A stretch of 49,681 nt of DNA from Auritidibacter sp. Marseille-P8566 (lineage in GTDB: Bacteria; Actinomycetota; Actinomycetes; Actinomycetales; Microbacteriaceae). A program made the translations under genes and the position numbers. The DNA is taken from the NCBI GenBank assembly GCA_945896925.1, contig CAMDEV010000003.1, forward strand, positions 1-49,681, written 5' to 3'. Positions 1 to 9,508 of the stretch are shown one piece after another. Position 1 is the stretch's first letter, and each line of letters opens with the position of its first letter. Below the pieces are notes generated by a model, which did no database searches, had not been told where the DNA came from, and saw only the letters and a program-made list of their open reading frames with translations.

Positions 1-2
1 TA

Positions 3-884
3 GCTAGCGATGAAGAAGATGCTCTAGATTACGCAAGAAATCTACTTAGCTTCCTGCCAGAAAATAACCTCAGTGAAGCAATTAGCTACGAGTCAAACAG
101 CTCACTTGAAATCACTGACGAAGACCGGCTACTGAACACCATCATTCCTGATTCACCCAACCAGCCATACAGCATGATCAAGGTAATCGAATCGATTGTT
201 GATGACAACCAATTCCTTGAGGTTCAACCACTGTTTGCACCAAACATCGTGATTGGTTTTGCTCGTATCGCCGGCTCCTCTGTTGCGATCATCGCTAACC
301 AACCTCAGGCCCTAGCTGGAACGCTAAACATCGATGCTGCTGAAAAAGCTGCTCGCTTTGTTCGTTTTGCAGATGCTTTCTCAATTCCAGTGCTAACTCT
401 TGTTGACGTACCTGGTTACCTACCGGGAGCAGATCAGGAGTGGGCTGGTGTTATCCGTCGTGGAGCAAAACTGATCTATGCATACGCAGAGGCAACAGTT
501 CCACTGGTAACAGTTATTACTCGTAAGGCTTACGGAGGCGCATACATCGTTATGGGCTCTAAGCAACTGGGAGCAGACATCAACCTTGCCTGGCCAACTG
601 CTGAGATAGCGGTTATGGGTGGAGAAGGTGCGGTGAATATCTTGTTCAAGGACAAGATAAAAGCTGCTGAAGAAGCTGGTGAGGATATCAAGAAAGTCAG
701 AGCTCAGCTTGCTGCTGAATACACTTATAGCGTTGCTAGCCCATACCTTGCTGCTGAACGTGGTGAGTTAGATGGCATCATCGAGCCAGCTGCTACACGT
801 GTTTCAGTCATCAAGGCACTTGCCGCTCTGAAGACCAAGCGCGCAGCAACACCTCCTAAAAAGCACGGAAACATTCCACTGTAA
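3..884 (+). CDS. Acyl-CoA carboxylase carboxyltransferase (beta) subunit, 5' end outside window
   Basis: The frame is open from the window edge through the listed ORF; PGYLPGADQEWAGVIRRGAKLIYAYAEATVPLVTVITRKAYGGAYIVMGSKQLGAD is typical of AccD/PccB. Confidence 0.95.
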   Translation, partial: ASDEEDALDYARNLLSFLPENNLSEAISYESNSSLEITDEDRLLNTIIPDSPNQPYSMIKVIESIVDDNQFLEVQPLFAPNIVIGFARIAGSSVAIIANQPQALAGTLNIDAAEKAARFVRFADAFSIPVLTLVDVPGYLPGADQEWAGVIRRGAKLIYAYAEATVPLVTVITRKAYGGAYIVMGSKQLGADINLAWPTAEIAVMGGEGAVNILFKDKIKAAEEAGEDIKKVRAQLAAEYTYSVASPYLAAERGELDGIIEPAATRVSVIKALAALKTKRAATPPKKHGNIPL

Positions 885-1120
885 TGAGTGATGAACTGAA
901 CCTCGCTGAGAGCATAAAGGTGATCTCTGGGAACCCAACTCCTCAAGAGTTAGCAGCTGTCATTGCCATTTTGGAGGCAACCCACGCTGAGCAGGCGGCT
1001 GAGAAGAAACAGGCTAAGAAGCCAGCGTCTTCTTGGAACCGTAACTCCGGCAACCTTCGTGGGAACCTGCTACCTGGCTTTGGTCAATGGCGAGCACAAT
1101 ACCGACCAGGGATGGACTAA
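884..1120 (+). CDS. Acyl-CoA carboxylase epsilon subunit
   Basis: Small protein starting at TAATG overlap with the beta subunit; VISGNPTPQELAAVIAIL motif typical of actinobacterial AccE. Confidence 0.88.
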   Translation: MSDELNLAESIKVISGNPTPQELAAVIAILEATHAEQAAEKKQAKKPASSWNRNSGNLRGNLLPGFGQWRAQYRPGMD

Positions 1121-1168
1121 AACAGGACTAGATTTATTTCAGGTTTTAATCAACTGAAAGGACCTGTA

Positions 1169-2833
1169 ATGACTCGTGAACCATCAGATCTAGACCTACT
1201 CGCTGAAGACTGGGTACAGAAACTCGTTGAACTAAGCCCAGAATTTGCAACCTACGCTGGTTTCAAAGTTGGCGAAGACAAACTAGAAGACACCAGCCCA
1301 GAAGCCGGTGCTGAATACAACAAAATCCAAAAAGAGATGCTAGCCAAAGTTGAAGCAACTCCAGTGCGAGATGAGATTGACAAAGTCACCAAGCTAGCAA
1401 TGACTTCAACCCTAAAACTCAGTGGTGAGATTTATGATTCAGGTCTTTGGAGAAGAGATCTAAACCCAATTGCATCTCCTGCTCAGGGCATCAGAGATAT
1501 CTTCGACCTATCACCTACTGCAACAGTTGATAACTGGGAAAACATTTCTAAGCGTATGCAGGCAGTTGACACAGCTGTTGACGGATACATCGCGACTCTT
1601 CGCGAGGGTATCAAGCACAATGACACTCCTGCTATTCGTCAGATCAAAATTGCCATCACACAGGCTGAGCAACTTTTGACTCCAGAGGGTTTCTTTAGAA
1701 AGTTTGCAAAGAACGCTGAAGCAACTGAAGGCTCAATTCCAGATTCACTTAAGGCTGAGCTTCTAGCATCTGCAGAAGTTGCTACCGAAGGGTATGCCAA
1801 GCTAACTAACTTCTTCAAGGAAGAACTTCTTCCTACTGGTAACACAGAAGATGCAATCGGTAGAGAGCGTTACGCTCTGCTCAGCGCTCAGTACCTAGGT
1901 AAGCGCGTAGACCTAGATGAGACCTACGAGTGGGGTAAAGAAGAACTTGCTCGTGTGGTTGCAGAACAGAACGCAGTAGCAAATGAAATAAAGCCAGGTG
2001 CCACTGTTCAAGAAGCTATCGAATTCCTAGACAACGACCCTAAGCGTAAGTTGCACGGTACCGATGAACTGCAACGCTGGATGCAGAAGCTTTCAGATGC
2101 TGCAATTGAGAAACTGAGTGGAACCCACTTTGACATTGCAGAGCCACTACGCAAGCTAGAGTGCATGATTGCTCCAACTCAGCACGGTGGTATCTACTAC
2201 ACCAGCCCAACCGATGACTTCTCTAGACCAGGTCGTATGTGGTGGTCAGTTCCTGTTGGTGTTACCGAGTTCGACACTTGGCGCGAGACCACAACCGTTT
2301 ATCACGAAGGCGTGCCAGGACACCACCTTCAGATTGCACAGAAGGTATACAACAAGGCAGATCTAAACTCCTGGCGCAGACTAGCTTCTTGGTCTTCAGG
2401 TCACGGTGAAGGTTGGGCTCTATACGCAGAGCGTCTAATGCAAGAGCTAGGTTTCCTAGATGATCCAGGTGACCGTCTTGGAATGCTAGATGGTCAGCGC
2501 ATGCGTGCTGCTCGTGTAGTTCTAGACATCGGAGTTCACCTAGGTAAGCCAAGACTTGATGGCACCGGTAAGTGGGACTTCGACTACGCACTTGATTTCA
2601 TGAGCAAGAACGTAAACATGTCTGAGCAGTTCATCAACTTCGAAGTGCACCGTTACTTCGGTTGGCCAGGACAGGCCCCTTCATACAAGATTGGTCAAAG
2701 AATCTGGGAGCAGATCAGAGACGAATACAAGGCTCGTCAGGGTGCAAACTTCAACATCAAGGAATTCCACATGAAGGCCTTGAACCTTGGAAGCATTGGA
2801 CTGGATACACTAGAAACAGCTTTACTGGGATAA
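1169..2833 (+). CDS. DUF885 family protein (putative metallopeptidase-like)
   Basis: 554 aa; TVYHEGVPGHHLQIAQ and WSSGHGEGWALYAERLMQELGF motifs are typical of DUF885; RBS-like gaaaggacc upstream. Confidence 0.88.
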   Translation: MTREPSDLDLLAEDWVQKLVELSPEFATYAGFKVGEDKLEDTSPEAGAEYNKIQKEMLAKVEATPVRDEIDKVTKLAMTSTLKLSGEIYDSGLWRRDLNPIASPAQGIRDIFDLSPTATVDNWENISKRMQAVDTAVDGYIATLREGIKHNDTPAIRQIKIAITQAEQLLTPEGFFRKFAKNAEATEGSIPDSLKAELLASAEVATEGYAKLTNFFKEELLPTGNTEDAIGRERYALLSAQYLGKRVDLDETYEWGKEELARVVAEQNAVANEIKPGATVQEAIEFLDNDPKRKLHGTDELQRWMQKLSDAAIEKLSGTHFDIAEPLRKLECMIAPTQHGGIYYTSPTDDFSRPGRMWWSVPVGVTEFDTWRETTTVYHEGVPGHHLQIAQKVYNKADLNSWRRLASWSSGHGEGWALYAERLMQELGFLDDPGDRLGMLDGQRMRAARVVLDIGVHLGKPRLDGTGKWDFDYALDFMSKNVNMSEQFINFEVHRYFGWPGQAPSYKIGQRIWEQIRDEYKARQGANFNIKEFHMKALNLGSIGLDTLETALLG

Positions 2834-2848
2834 GTGAAGGTCGTGCGG

Positions 2849-2872
2849 TGGCTCCTCTGAAAAGAGGAGCCA
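2849..2872 (+). terminator. Rho-independent-like terminator after the DUF885 gene
   Basis: TGGCTCCTCT-GAAA-AGAGGAGCCA perfect stem followed by ctcccttttaa. Confidence 0.7.
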
Positions 2873-3008
2873 TCTCCCTTTTAAGCCTGTCCCCCAAAGT
2901 GGGGACTAATACACAGAGCGAATATTCGGCAGATTAGAAACTACGGAGTTTAGTTTTATTCCGTAAGTGAATTTCTAATTATCAAGGGGATTCGGAATTC
3001 ATCCAGGG

Positions 3009-3048
3009 GACGGGCCAGGAGTTGGCGAAAGCTGACTCCCAGGCCCGT
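3009..3048 (-). terminator. Strong hairpin at the 3' end of the signalling operon, possibly bidirectional terminator
   Basis: ACGGGCC.GGAGTTGGC-GAAA-GCTGACTCC.GGCCCGT long stem with GAAA loop, just after the stop of the minus-strand operon. Confidence 0.6.
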
Positions 3049-3054
3049 TGGGGT

Positions 3055-4023
3055 TTAAGGGATAAGTCGAAGTGACACTAACGGTTGGGCTTGGCCAGAT
3101 AGAGTCGCCACCACAGTCAATACAAAACTCTCACCCTTGGGGCTTCTAATGGTTACGCGGCCTTGAGTAACATCTTGCAGCGCCAGTACCGCTCTGTTGA
3201 GTATTTCGTTTTTACTCTCAGCACTGAGATGATCCGTTCCGCCTTCGTCTAGAACGGCAACTTCACAACCAAGATTTCGAAGCCTAGCGATTTCTGATTT
3301 CATTTCAGGTGAAAGCAGATTCCTACCTCTGATCTCATCACGCAAGCTCAGCTCAAGCATTTTTGTTTGGAGCTTACGCTCTGGCGAGAGAGGGTTCTTT
3401 GCAGCTGCAACTTCAGAGAGCATCGGAATAGCTGCACCGAGAATCTCTTGGAGCCGGGACGCTCGCTCATTTCTAGTTGCAGTGATAGCAGCAATCTGTG
3501 ACCTAGAGTTTTCTTCTTGAAGACGGTATTGGTCAACTTCTGAATTCGCTCTTTGAATTCCTGTTGAAACTCCAAGACCGGCAAGCACCAAAACTACAGC
3601 ACCGATTAAGCCACCTGTCATAGCGACGATAGCTCCATACTGATAAAGCAATTGAGCTGCTAAAGAGATGGTTCCGAGAACTGCTAGCAGTCGCTGCTGC
3701 CTAACTGCTGTAACAGTAAGGATGACTGCAGTTCCCATAACTACCCAACCACCGACTGAAACATCGTTGATGACAGCTCGCTGCCAGATCACGAGTGCTG
3801 GCATGATAACAGTTACGACCAAGTTAAACAGGGCTTGCGCAAGGGGAAGTCTTAAACCTCTGTATAGCAAGAAAGATGGGATGGCTGCTGATAAATATAG
3901 ACAGAGCGCAAGGAGTTCGTAGTTTCTTTGTAATGGGTTAGGTAGCAGCATCGATTGCACTGGCAAATAGATTGCGTAGATGAATGGAATGGTTGAGGCT
4001 ATCCCACGGCGAATGACAATCAT
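3055..4023 (-). CDS. Hypothetical membrane protein, last gene of a two-component operon; start set at the ATGA overlap with the kinase stop
   Basis: N-terminal hydrophobic segments, C-terminal coiled-coil and soluble domain; ATG at 4021-4023 overlaps kinase TGA. No obvious histidine-kinase N or G box. Confidence 0.75.
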   Translation of the reverse strand: MIVIRRGIASTIPFIYAIYLPVQSMLLPNPLQRNYELLALCLYLSAAIPSFLLYRGLRLPLAQALFNLVVTVIMPALVIWQRAVINDVSVGGWVVMGTAVILTVTAVRQQRLLAVLGTISLAAQLLYQYGAIVAMTGGLIGAVVLVLAGLGVSTGIQRANSEVDQYRLQEENSRSQIAAITATRNERASRLQEILGAAIPMLSEVAAAKNPLSPERKLQTKMLELSLRDEIRGRNLLSPEMKSEIARLRNLGCEVAVLDEGGTDHLSAESKNEILNRAVLALQDVTQGRVTIRSPKGESFVLTVVATLSGQAQPLVSLRLIP

Positions 4024-5204
4024 GCTTGACTCCACTCCAGCACAACTGTTGTTCCTTTGCGAGGGGCCGAAACAATGTGTGCTTTACCGCCTATGCTCTC
4101 TAATCTTCCTTGGATGGAAAGCTTGATTCCCAACCTTCCGGTAGGGACACGATTAGGTCTAAAACCAACCCCATCATCTTTCACAACAAGCTTCAAAGTT
4201 CCTTGAGATGATTTGAGATGCAGCTCACGCTTAGCTTTGCCGCCAGCGTGCAGGACAGAGTTTTGAACGGCCTGAATTGTTGCCTCAGTAAGAGCTGAGG
4301 CAACCTCACCGTTGACAGCGAAGGAGGTTAGGCAGTTCTTGTTGAACTCAATCTCTGGATCAATACGTCTGGCCGCCGAAATTACGGAGTCAAATAGCGA
4401 TGAGCAGAGCACGCTAGCCGAAGCCTCATAAACGCTATCTGGTGTCTGCAGTCTCTGGATTGCGATGTTGGCTAAATCTGCTGAAGCCTTGATCTCATCC
4501 TCAGTCGTAGCTCTACCAGCGCTAATAAGCGCTGTTAGCACGCTGTCGTGCACAAGAGCATCCAGCCTCGAGCGTTCCTTGGCTTGAGCTTCAACTTGGG
4601 CTTCTAGGATTGCAGCTTCCATCCGTTCACTGTTTGCAATGTCACTCCTGCTTGCTGCATACCGGAGCATTAGCGCAATAACAGCTACTGAACCATTGGT
4701 GAGGATTGTGTAAAGGCCATCCAAGTAGGAAGTTTCAAGTGAGTGATTTCCACCGATTGGAATTGAAAATAGGTATTGAGTGACAACATTCACAACTACG
4801 TAGTAAACAACTACCCAACGCATTGAGAAGCCAAGAGCTGCTGCCAGCCAACCAGTTGACATCGCCCACCAAATAAACGGATAGAACCGGCCATCTTGAT
4901 CAGGTGTGCTAGTAACAAGTACTGACCAGAGTAACGGGAGAAAAGCGATAGCAATGGCGTGTATTCGCAAATACATGTAGTTTGCCGACCCAAACCAGAA
5001 AGTTGTGAAATAGGCAGCTGTTGTTGCCCAGATGCATCCCATAACTGTCCAAGCCAAAGGCTGATTCAACATTGGAAGTTGAGCGTAGAAGTTAGCAAAA
5101 CCTTCTATAGAAAAAAGTACAGATCCAGCAGCTAGAGCCCTACCAATCAACCGGTCTACTCTCGCAGTTGCAAAAGTTGAACTTAGTTTGGTTTGAACTG
5201 CCAT
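4020..5204 (-). CDS. Sensor histidine kinase (LuxR-type system partner)
   Basis: Hydrophobic N-terminus; DALVHDSVLTALISAGR H-box, QNSVLHAGG N-box, DDGVGFRP...GRLGIKLSIQGRLESIGG G-box. Confidence 0.88.
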   Translation of the reverse strand: MAVQTKLSSTFATARVDRLIGRALAAGSVLFSIEGFANFYAQLPMLNQPLAWTVMGCIWATTAAYFTTFWFGSANYMYLRIHAIAIAFLPLLWSVLVTSTPDQDGRFYPFIWWAMSTGWLAAALGFSMRWVVVYYVVVNVVTQYLFSIPIGGNHSLETSYLDGLYTILTNGSVAVIALMLRYAASRSDIANSERMEAAILEAQVEAQAKERSRLDALVHDSVLTALISAGRATTEDEIKASADLANIAIQRLQTPDSVYEASASVLCSSLFDSVISAARRIDPEIEFNKNCLTSFAVNGEVASALTEATIQAVQNSVLHAGGKAKRELHLKSSQGTLKLVVKDDGVGFRPNRVPTGRLGIKLSIQGRLESIGGKAHIVSAPRKGTTVVLEWSQA

Positions 5205-5839
5205 TAGAGAAGATCCCCCGGATACTGATCATCTTCAATTAGCCGAATCAATAGTTCAGACTTACCTCGAACCGGTCTTCCAACATCCGAGTACTTGTCT
5301 CTGACTCGGTCGATGTGTTCTTTGGCAGTGCTGTTTGTTACATTGAGTTGGAAAGCAACTTGCTTTAGAGACATTCCAGATGCGTATAAACGAACCACTT
5401 CTAACTCTCGCTCTGTGAGCTTCACTTTGAATTCATGGTCTGAATCAATAGCAGCAATGGTCTCAGTTGTATTCACAATGGTTCCATCTGCAACCAATTC
5501 AATTGCAGCAAAGAGATCATCCATCTGTTGGCTCTTTGTAATAAGTGCAGCCGCTCCTGCACTCAAAGCTGATAGCACCTGAGCTTTTCGATCTGCAATG
5601 GAGAAGATTACAACTTCACTACCCTGGTCAATGAGTGTCTTGACGTTTGCTGCTGGTTCACTGCCATCGGCTAATGAAAGGTCTAAGACAATGACCTGTG
5701 GCTTTGTTAGTAGCTGAGGAATGAGCTCATTGACAGTTGGAGCGCTACCAACTAGCTCTAGCCCTCTTTGCTGGCACGCGCCAGCAAACCCCAGCCTGAT
5801 GGCTTCGTGGTCATCAACTATCGCAACAGTTATGGTCAT
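5204..5839 (-). CDS. LuxR/NarL family response regulator
   Basis: IVDDHEAIRLGF receiver start, VLDLSLADG phosphoacceptor; LTERELEVVRLYASGMSLKQVAFQLNVTNSTAKEHIDRVRDKY HTH. Confidence 0.93.
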   Translation of the reverse strand: MTITVAIVDDHEAIRLGFAGACQQRGLELVGSAPTVNELIPQLLTKPQVIVLDLSLADGSEPAANVKTLIDQGSEVVIFSIADRKAQVLSALSAGAAALITKSQQMDDLFAAIELVADGTIVNTTETIAAIDSDHEFKVKLTERELEVVRLYASGMSLKQVAFQLNVTNSTAKEHIDRVRDKYSDVGRPVRGKSELLIRLIEDDQYPGDLL

Positions 5840-7044
5840 TTCACCAGACTAACGATTGTCTCGAAGTGGTGGGTGTGTGGGAATAGGTCGTAGGCCGCAA
5901 TCTTTGTGATTTTGTATCCAGCGTCAGTTAGAGGTTTCAGATCTCTGCTCAACGCAATAGGGTCACAGGCAACATAGATCAGATGAGAAGGAGATAACTC
6001 AAGAAGTCTCTCGATCACGTGTTTACCAGCACCAGATCTTGGCGGGTCAATAATGATGGTGCTCTTCGCCTTAAGTGACCCATGGGAAGCAAGTTCATCT
6101 AGGAAACGCTCGGTTGGCAGAGCAACAGATTTTGCACCTTTGATATCAACTAGGTTGCGTTTAGCATCCTCAGCCGCAGTCTTTGAAGCTTCAACAGTTG
6201 TGATCTTCAGATCTAAGCCAAAAGCATTAGCAAGAGCGCCACTGAAGAGCCCAACTCCTCCGTAAAGGTCATAGTTCTGAGCTTGAGGATCAAAACCTTG
6301 AGCCTTGGCCATGCCAACAACTTCATTGGCTAGTAGGTTGGCAGCTTCTTTGTGAACCTGCCAGAAAGCACCTGGAGACAATCTAAAAGTTCGACCGCCA
6401 GCCCGTTCAATGACCTTTTCTTCACCCTTTAGTTTCTTATCGATAGTCCACTGCAACTGGCCAGTGCTTGAGTATGCAATCTCGATCTTCTTTACGTCTT
6501 GCCAGTTCTTAAGATGAATACCAAGTTCTTCAATCTCACTAACAGCCAAAGCAAGTTTTCTAACTCGAACAACCTCGTGACTTCTTTCACGGTAAGGACC
6601 AGCATCTCCGTTTTCATCAACATGTAGTTGCACTCGTGTGCGATAGCCAAGTCCGTTGGCTTCATCATCCCCTGGAGCTGCTAGGACTTCAACTCGCATC
6701 TCAATTCCAGCAAATCTCTGGAGTCCCTCTTCTAAGACATCTGCTTTTAGTTCTCTCTGACGAGAGAGTTTGATGTGGCCGAATTCTGCTCCACCAGCTA
6801 GTTCTGCATTCTTCCAAATGTGAGGAACTCGATCTGGAGAAGCCTCAATAATTTGAACAGGTTCTGCTCGACAGAAAGAACCCCCCTTATCCTCAAAGAC
6901 TCTAACCTTGGCAACTTCACCCGGTAGGACGTGAGAGACGAAAACAACCCTGCCTTCGTGTCTCGCCACGAAGATGCCACCGTGCGCAACCTTCTCTATT
7001 TGCACTTCAAAGACTTGGTCTAACCAGTTAATTGTTTTATTCAC
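5836..7044 (-). CDS. TRAM-domain class I SAM-dependent RNA methyltransferase (TrmA/RumA family)
   Basis: YDLYGGVGLFSGALA SAM motif, IIDPPRSGAGKHV and YVACDPIALSRDLKPL motifs. Confidence 0.92.
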   Translation of the reverse strand: MNKTINWLDQVFEVQIEKVAHGGIFVARHEGRVVFVSHVLPGEVAKVRVFEDKGGSFCRAEPVQIIEASPDRVPHIWKNAELAGGAEFGHIKLSRQRELKADVLEEGLQRFAGIEMRVEVLAAPGDDEANGLGYRTRVQLHVDENGDAGPYRERSHEVVRVRKLALAVSEIEELGIHLKNWQDVKKIEIAYSSTGQLQWTIDKKLKGEEKVIERAGGRTFRLSPGAFWQVHKEAANLLANEVVGMAKAQGFDPQAQNYDLYGGVGLFSGALANAFGLDLKITTVEASKTAAEDAKRNLVDIKGAKSVALPTERFLDELASHGSLKAKSTIIIDPPRSGAGKHVIERLLELSPSHLIYVACDPIALSRDLKPLTDAGYKITKIAAYDLFPHTHHFETIVSLVK

Positions 7045-7083
7045 TAAATAAGTGTTTCACAATGCTTTGGGTAGTCTTGACCC

Positions 7084-7716
7084 GTGACCAAACTAGTTTT
7101 AGCTTCCACCTCCCCTGCAAGACTCAGGCTGCTCAGAGATGCTGGCATTGACCCGATCGTCATTGCCCCAGGAGTTGATGAAGAACATGTTGCTGATCTG
7201 GCTATGCAGGCAGGACAAATCAGTAACACGGCAGACCTAGTCTTGCTTCTTGCTAAAGCTAAGGCAGAAGCAGTAGTAAACCACCCAGATGCTCAGGGAG
7301 CACTAATTATTGGTTGCGACAGTGCCCTAGATCTTGATGGTGAAGCACTTGGCAAACCTCATGACCCTGAGGTTGCCATTGAACGCTGGAAGGCCATGAG
7401 GGGTCGCTCAGGCAGGCTATACAGCGGTCACTGGCTTATAGATAACCGAGTTTCCAGCCCAACGCCGCCCGCAACCGGTCATGCCAGCAACACCACAGTT
7501 CACTTCGCTGAGCTCTCAGACAGTGAAATATTGGCCTATGTTGGCACTGGAGAGCCCTTGAAGGTAGCGGGAGGATTCACCATAGACGGGCTTGGTGGAG
7601 CCTTTATAAAGGCTATTGAGGGTGATGCCCATACGGTAATTGGCCTAAGTTTGAGCACTCTGAGAGAACTCTGTTTGACCCTAGATGTCGATTACCCGAG
7701 CCTCTGGCGCGGGTAA
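7084..7716 (+). CDS. maf: Maf-like nucleotide pyrophosphatase
   Basis: GTG start; LVLASTSPARLRLLRDAGI, IGCDSALDLDGEALGKP motifs. Confidence 0.92.
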   Translation: MTKLVLASTSPARLRLLRDAGIDPIVIAPGVDEEHVADLAMQAGQISNTADLVLLLAKAKAEAVVNHPDAQGALIIGCDSALDLDGEALGKPHDPEVAIERWKAMRGRSGRLYSGHWLIDNRVSSPTPPATGHASNTTVHFAELSDSEILAYVGTGEPLKVAGGFTIDGLGGAFIKAIEGDAHTVIGLSLSTLRELCLTLDVDYPSLWRG

Positions 7717-7735
7717 ATAGGTAGGCTTAATACCT

Positions 7736-9508
7736 ATGACTGCATCAAACACAGCCAAAATCACCAAGGTCCTGATTGCTAACCGCGGTGAGATCGCCGT
7801 TCGCATCATTCGAGCGGCCAAGGATTCTGGCATTGCATCTGTTGCTGTCTATGCAGACCAAGACCGTGATGCACTGCACACCAGAATGGCCGATGAGGCC
7901 TATGCCCTAAATGGCACCACCAGTGCTGAGACCTATCTTGTAATAGACAAGATTCTTGAAATTGCTAAACGCTCAGGTGCGGACGCTATCCACCCTGGCT
8001 ACGGATTCCTTGCCGAGAATGCTGCCTTTGCTCAGGCAGTAATCGATGCCGGCATTATCTGGATTGGCCCATCCCCTAAAGCTATTGATCAGCTCGGTGA
8101 CAAAGTTTCAGCTAGACACGTTGCAGAGAAAGTTGGAGCGCCACTAGCTCCAGGAACTCTAAACCCAGTATCGGGAGCAGAAGAAGTTCTAGAGTTCGTA
8201 GCCCAACATGGTCTACCAATTGCTATCAAGGCTGCCTACGGTGGTGGTGGTCGTGGAATCAAGGTTGTCTATGACCAAGATGAAATCACAGAAGCTTTCG
8301 AATCAGCTACCCGTGAAGCAGTTGCTGCTTTCGGTAGAGGCGAATGCTTCGTTGAGAAGTATTTAGAAAAGCCTCGTCACGTTGAGACTCAATGTATTGC
8401 AGATGCTTATGGAAATGTTGTTGTTGTTTCAACCAGAGACTGTTCTCTACAACGCAGACACCAGAAGCTAGTTGAAGAAGCACCAGCTCCTTTCCTAACT
8501 GAAGATCAGGTTAAGCGTCTCTACGAATCTTCTAAAGCAATCTTGAAAGAGGTTGGTTATCAAGGCGCTGGAACCTGTGAGTTCTTAGTTGCTCAAGATG
8601 GCACCATCTCATTCCTGGAAGTAAACACCAGATTGCAGGTAGAGCACCCAGTATCTGAAGAAGTAACTGGACTTGATCTTGTTCGTGAACAATTCAGAAT
8701 TGCCGAAGGTGGCAAGCTGGATTATTCGGATCCTGTAATCAAGGGGCATAGCTTCGAGTTCAGAATCAATGGTGAAGATGCTGGTAGAAACTTTATGCCA
8801 GCACCAGGATCTGTAACAGTATTTAATGTTCCAGGTGGACCTGGTGTTCGTATTGATACCGGTGTTGAGGCTGGTTCAGAGATATCAGGTTCATTCGACT
8901 CAATGATTGCCAAACTAATCGTTACTGGCTCAACTAGAACTGAAGCTCTAGACCGCTCAAGAAGAGCACTAGCCGAGCTACATATTGAAGGTATGCCAAC
9001 TGTCCTTCCATTCCACCGCAAGATTGTCAACGATCCTGCATTTATTGGTAAAGACAACAAGTTCGGTATCTACACTCGCTGGATTGAAACCGAGTGGAAT
9101 AACGACATTGAACCTTGGTCAGGAAGCACAACCGAAAGCGCTCCAAGCCCAGAACGAAACAGTGTTGTAGTTGAAGTTGATGGCAAGCGGATTGAAGTTT
9201 CACTTCCTAAGCGTCTATTTGCTTCTGGTGGTTCAAGACCAGCTCACTCAGCACCTAAGCGAAAAGCTCACTCAAACGTTCAGATTGATTCAGGTAAAGC
9301 GCTAACTTCTCAGATGCAAGCAACCGTTGTAAAGATTGCTGTTGCTGAAGGTGACGAAGTAAAAGCCGGTCAACAACTAATAGTGCTAGAAGCCATGAAG
9401 ATGGAATCTCCTCAGAACGCCCTAAAAGACGCCAAGATCAAGAAGATTCACGTAGGCGTTGGCTCAACTGTTCCAGCAGGAACAATGTTGATTGAGTTCG
9501 AAGACTAA
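7736..9508 (+). CDS. Acetyl/propionyl-CoA carboxylase alpha chain (biotin carboxylase + biotin carboxyl carrier)
   Basis: [37 protein letters not shown]-terminal EAMKMES biotinylation site. Confidence 0.97.
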   Translation: MTASNTAKITKVLIANRGEIAVRIIRAAKDSGIASVAVYADQDRDALHTRMADEAYALNGTTSAETYLVIDKILEIAKRSGADAIHPGYGFLAENAAFAQAVIDAGIIWIGPSPKAIDQLGDKVSARHVAEKVGAPLAPGTLNPVSGAEEVLEFVAQHGLPIAIKAAYGGGGRGIKVVYDQDEITEAFESATREAVAAFGRGECFVEKYLEKPRHVETQCIADAYGNVVVVSTRDCSLQRRHQKLVEEAPAPFLTEDQVKRLYESSKAILKEVGYQGAGTCEFLVAQDGTISFLEVNTRLQVEHPVSEEVTGLDLVREQFRIAEGGKLDYSDPVIKGHSFEFRINGEDAGRNFMPAPGSVTVFNVPGGPGVRIDTGVEAGSEISGSFDSMIAKLIVTGSTRTEALDRSRRALAELHIEGMPTVLPFHRKIVNDPAFIGKDNKFGIYTRWIETEWNNDIEPWSGSTTESAPSPERNSVVVEVDGKRIEVSLPKRLFASGGSRPAHSAPKRKAHSNVQIDSGKALTSQMQATVVKIAVAEGDEVKAGQQLIVLEAMKMESPQNALKDAKIKKIHVGVGSTVPAGTMLIEFED

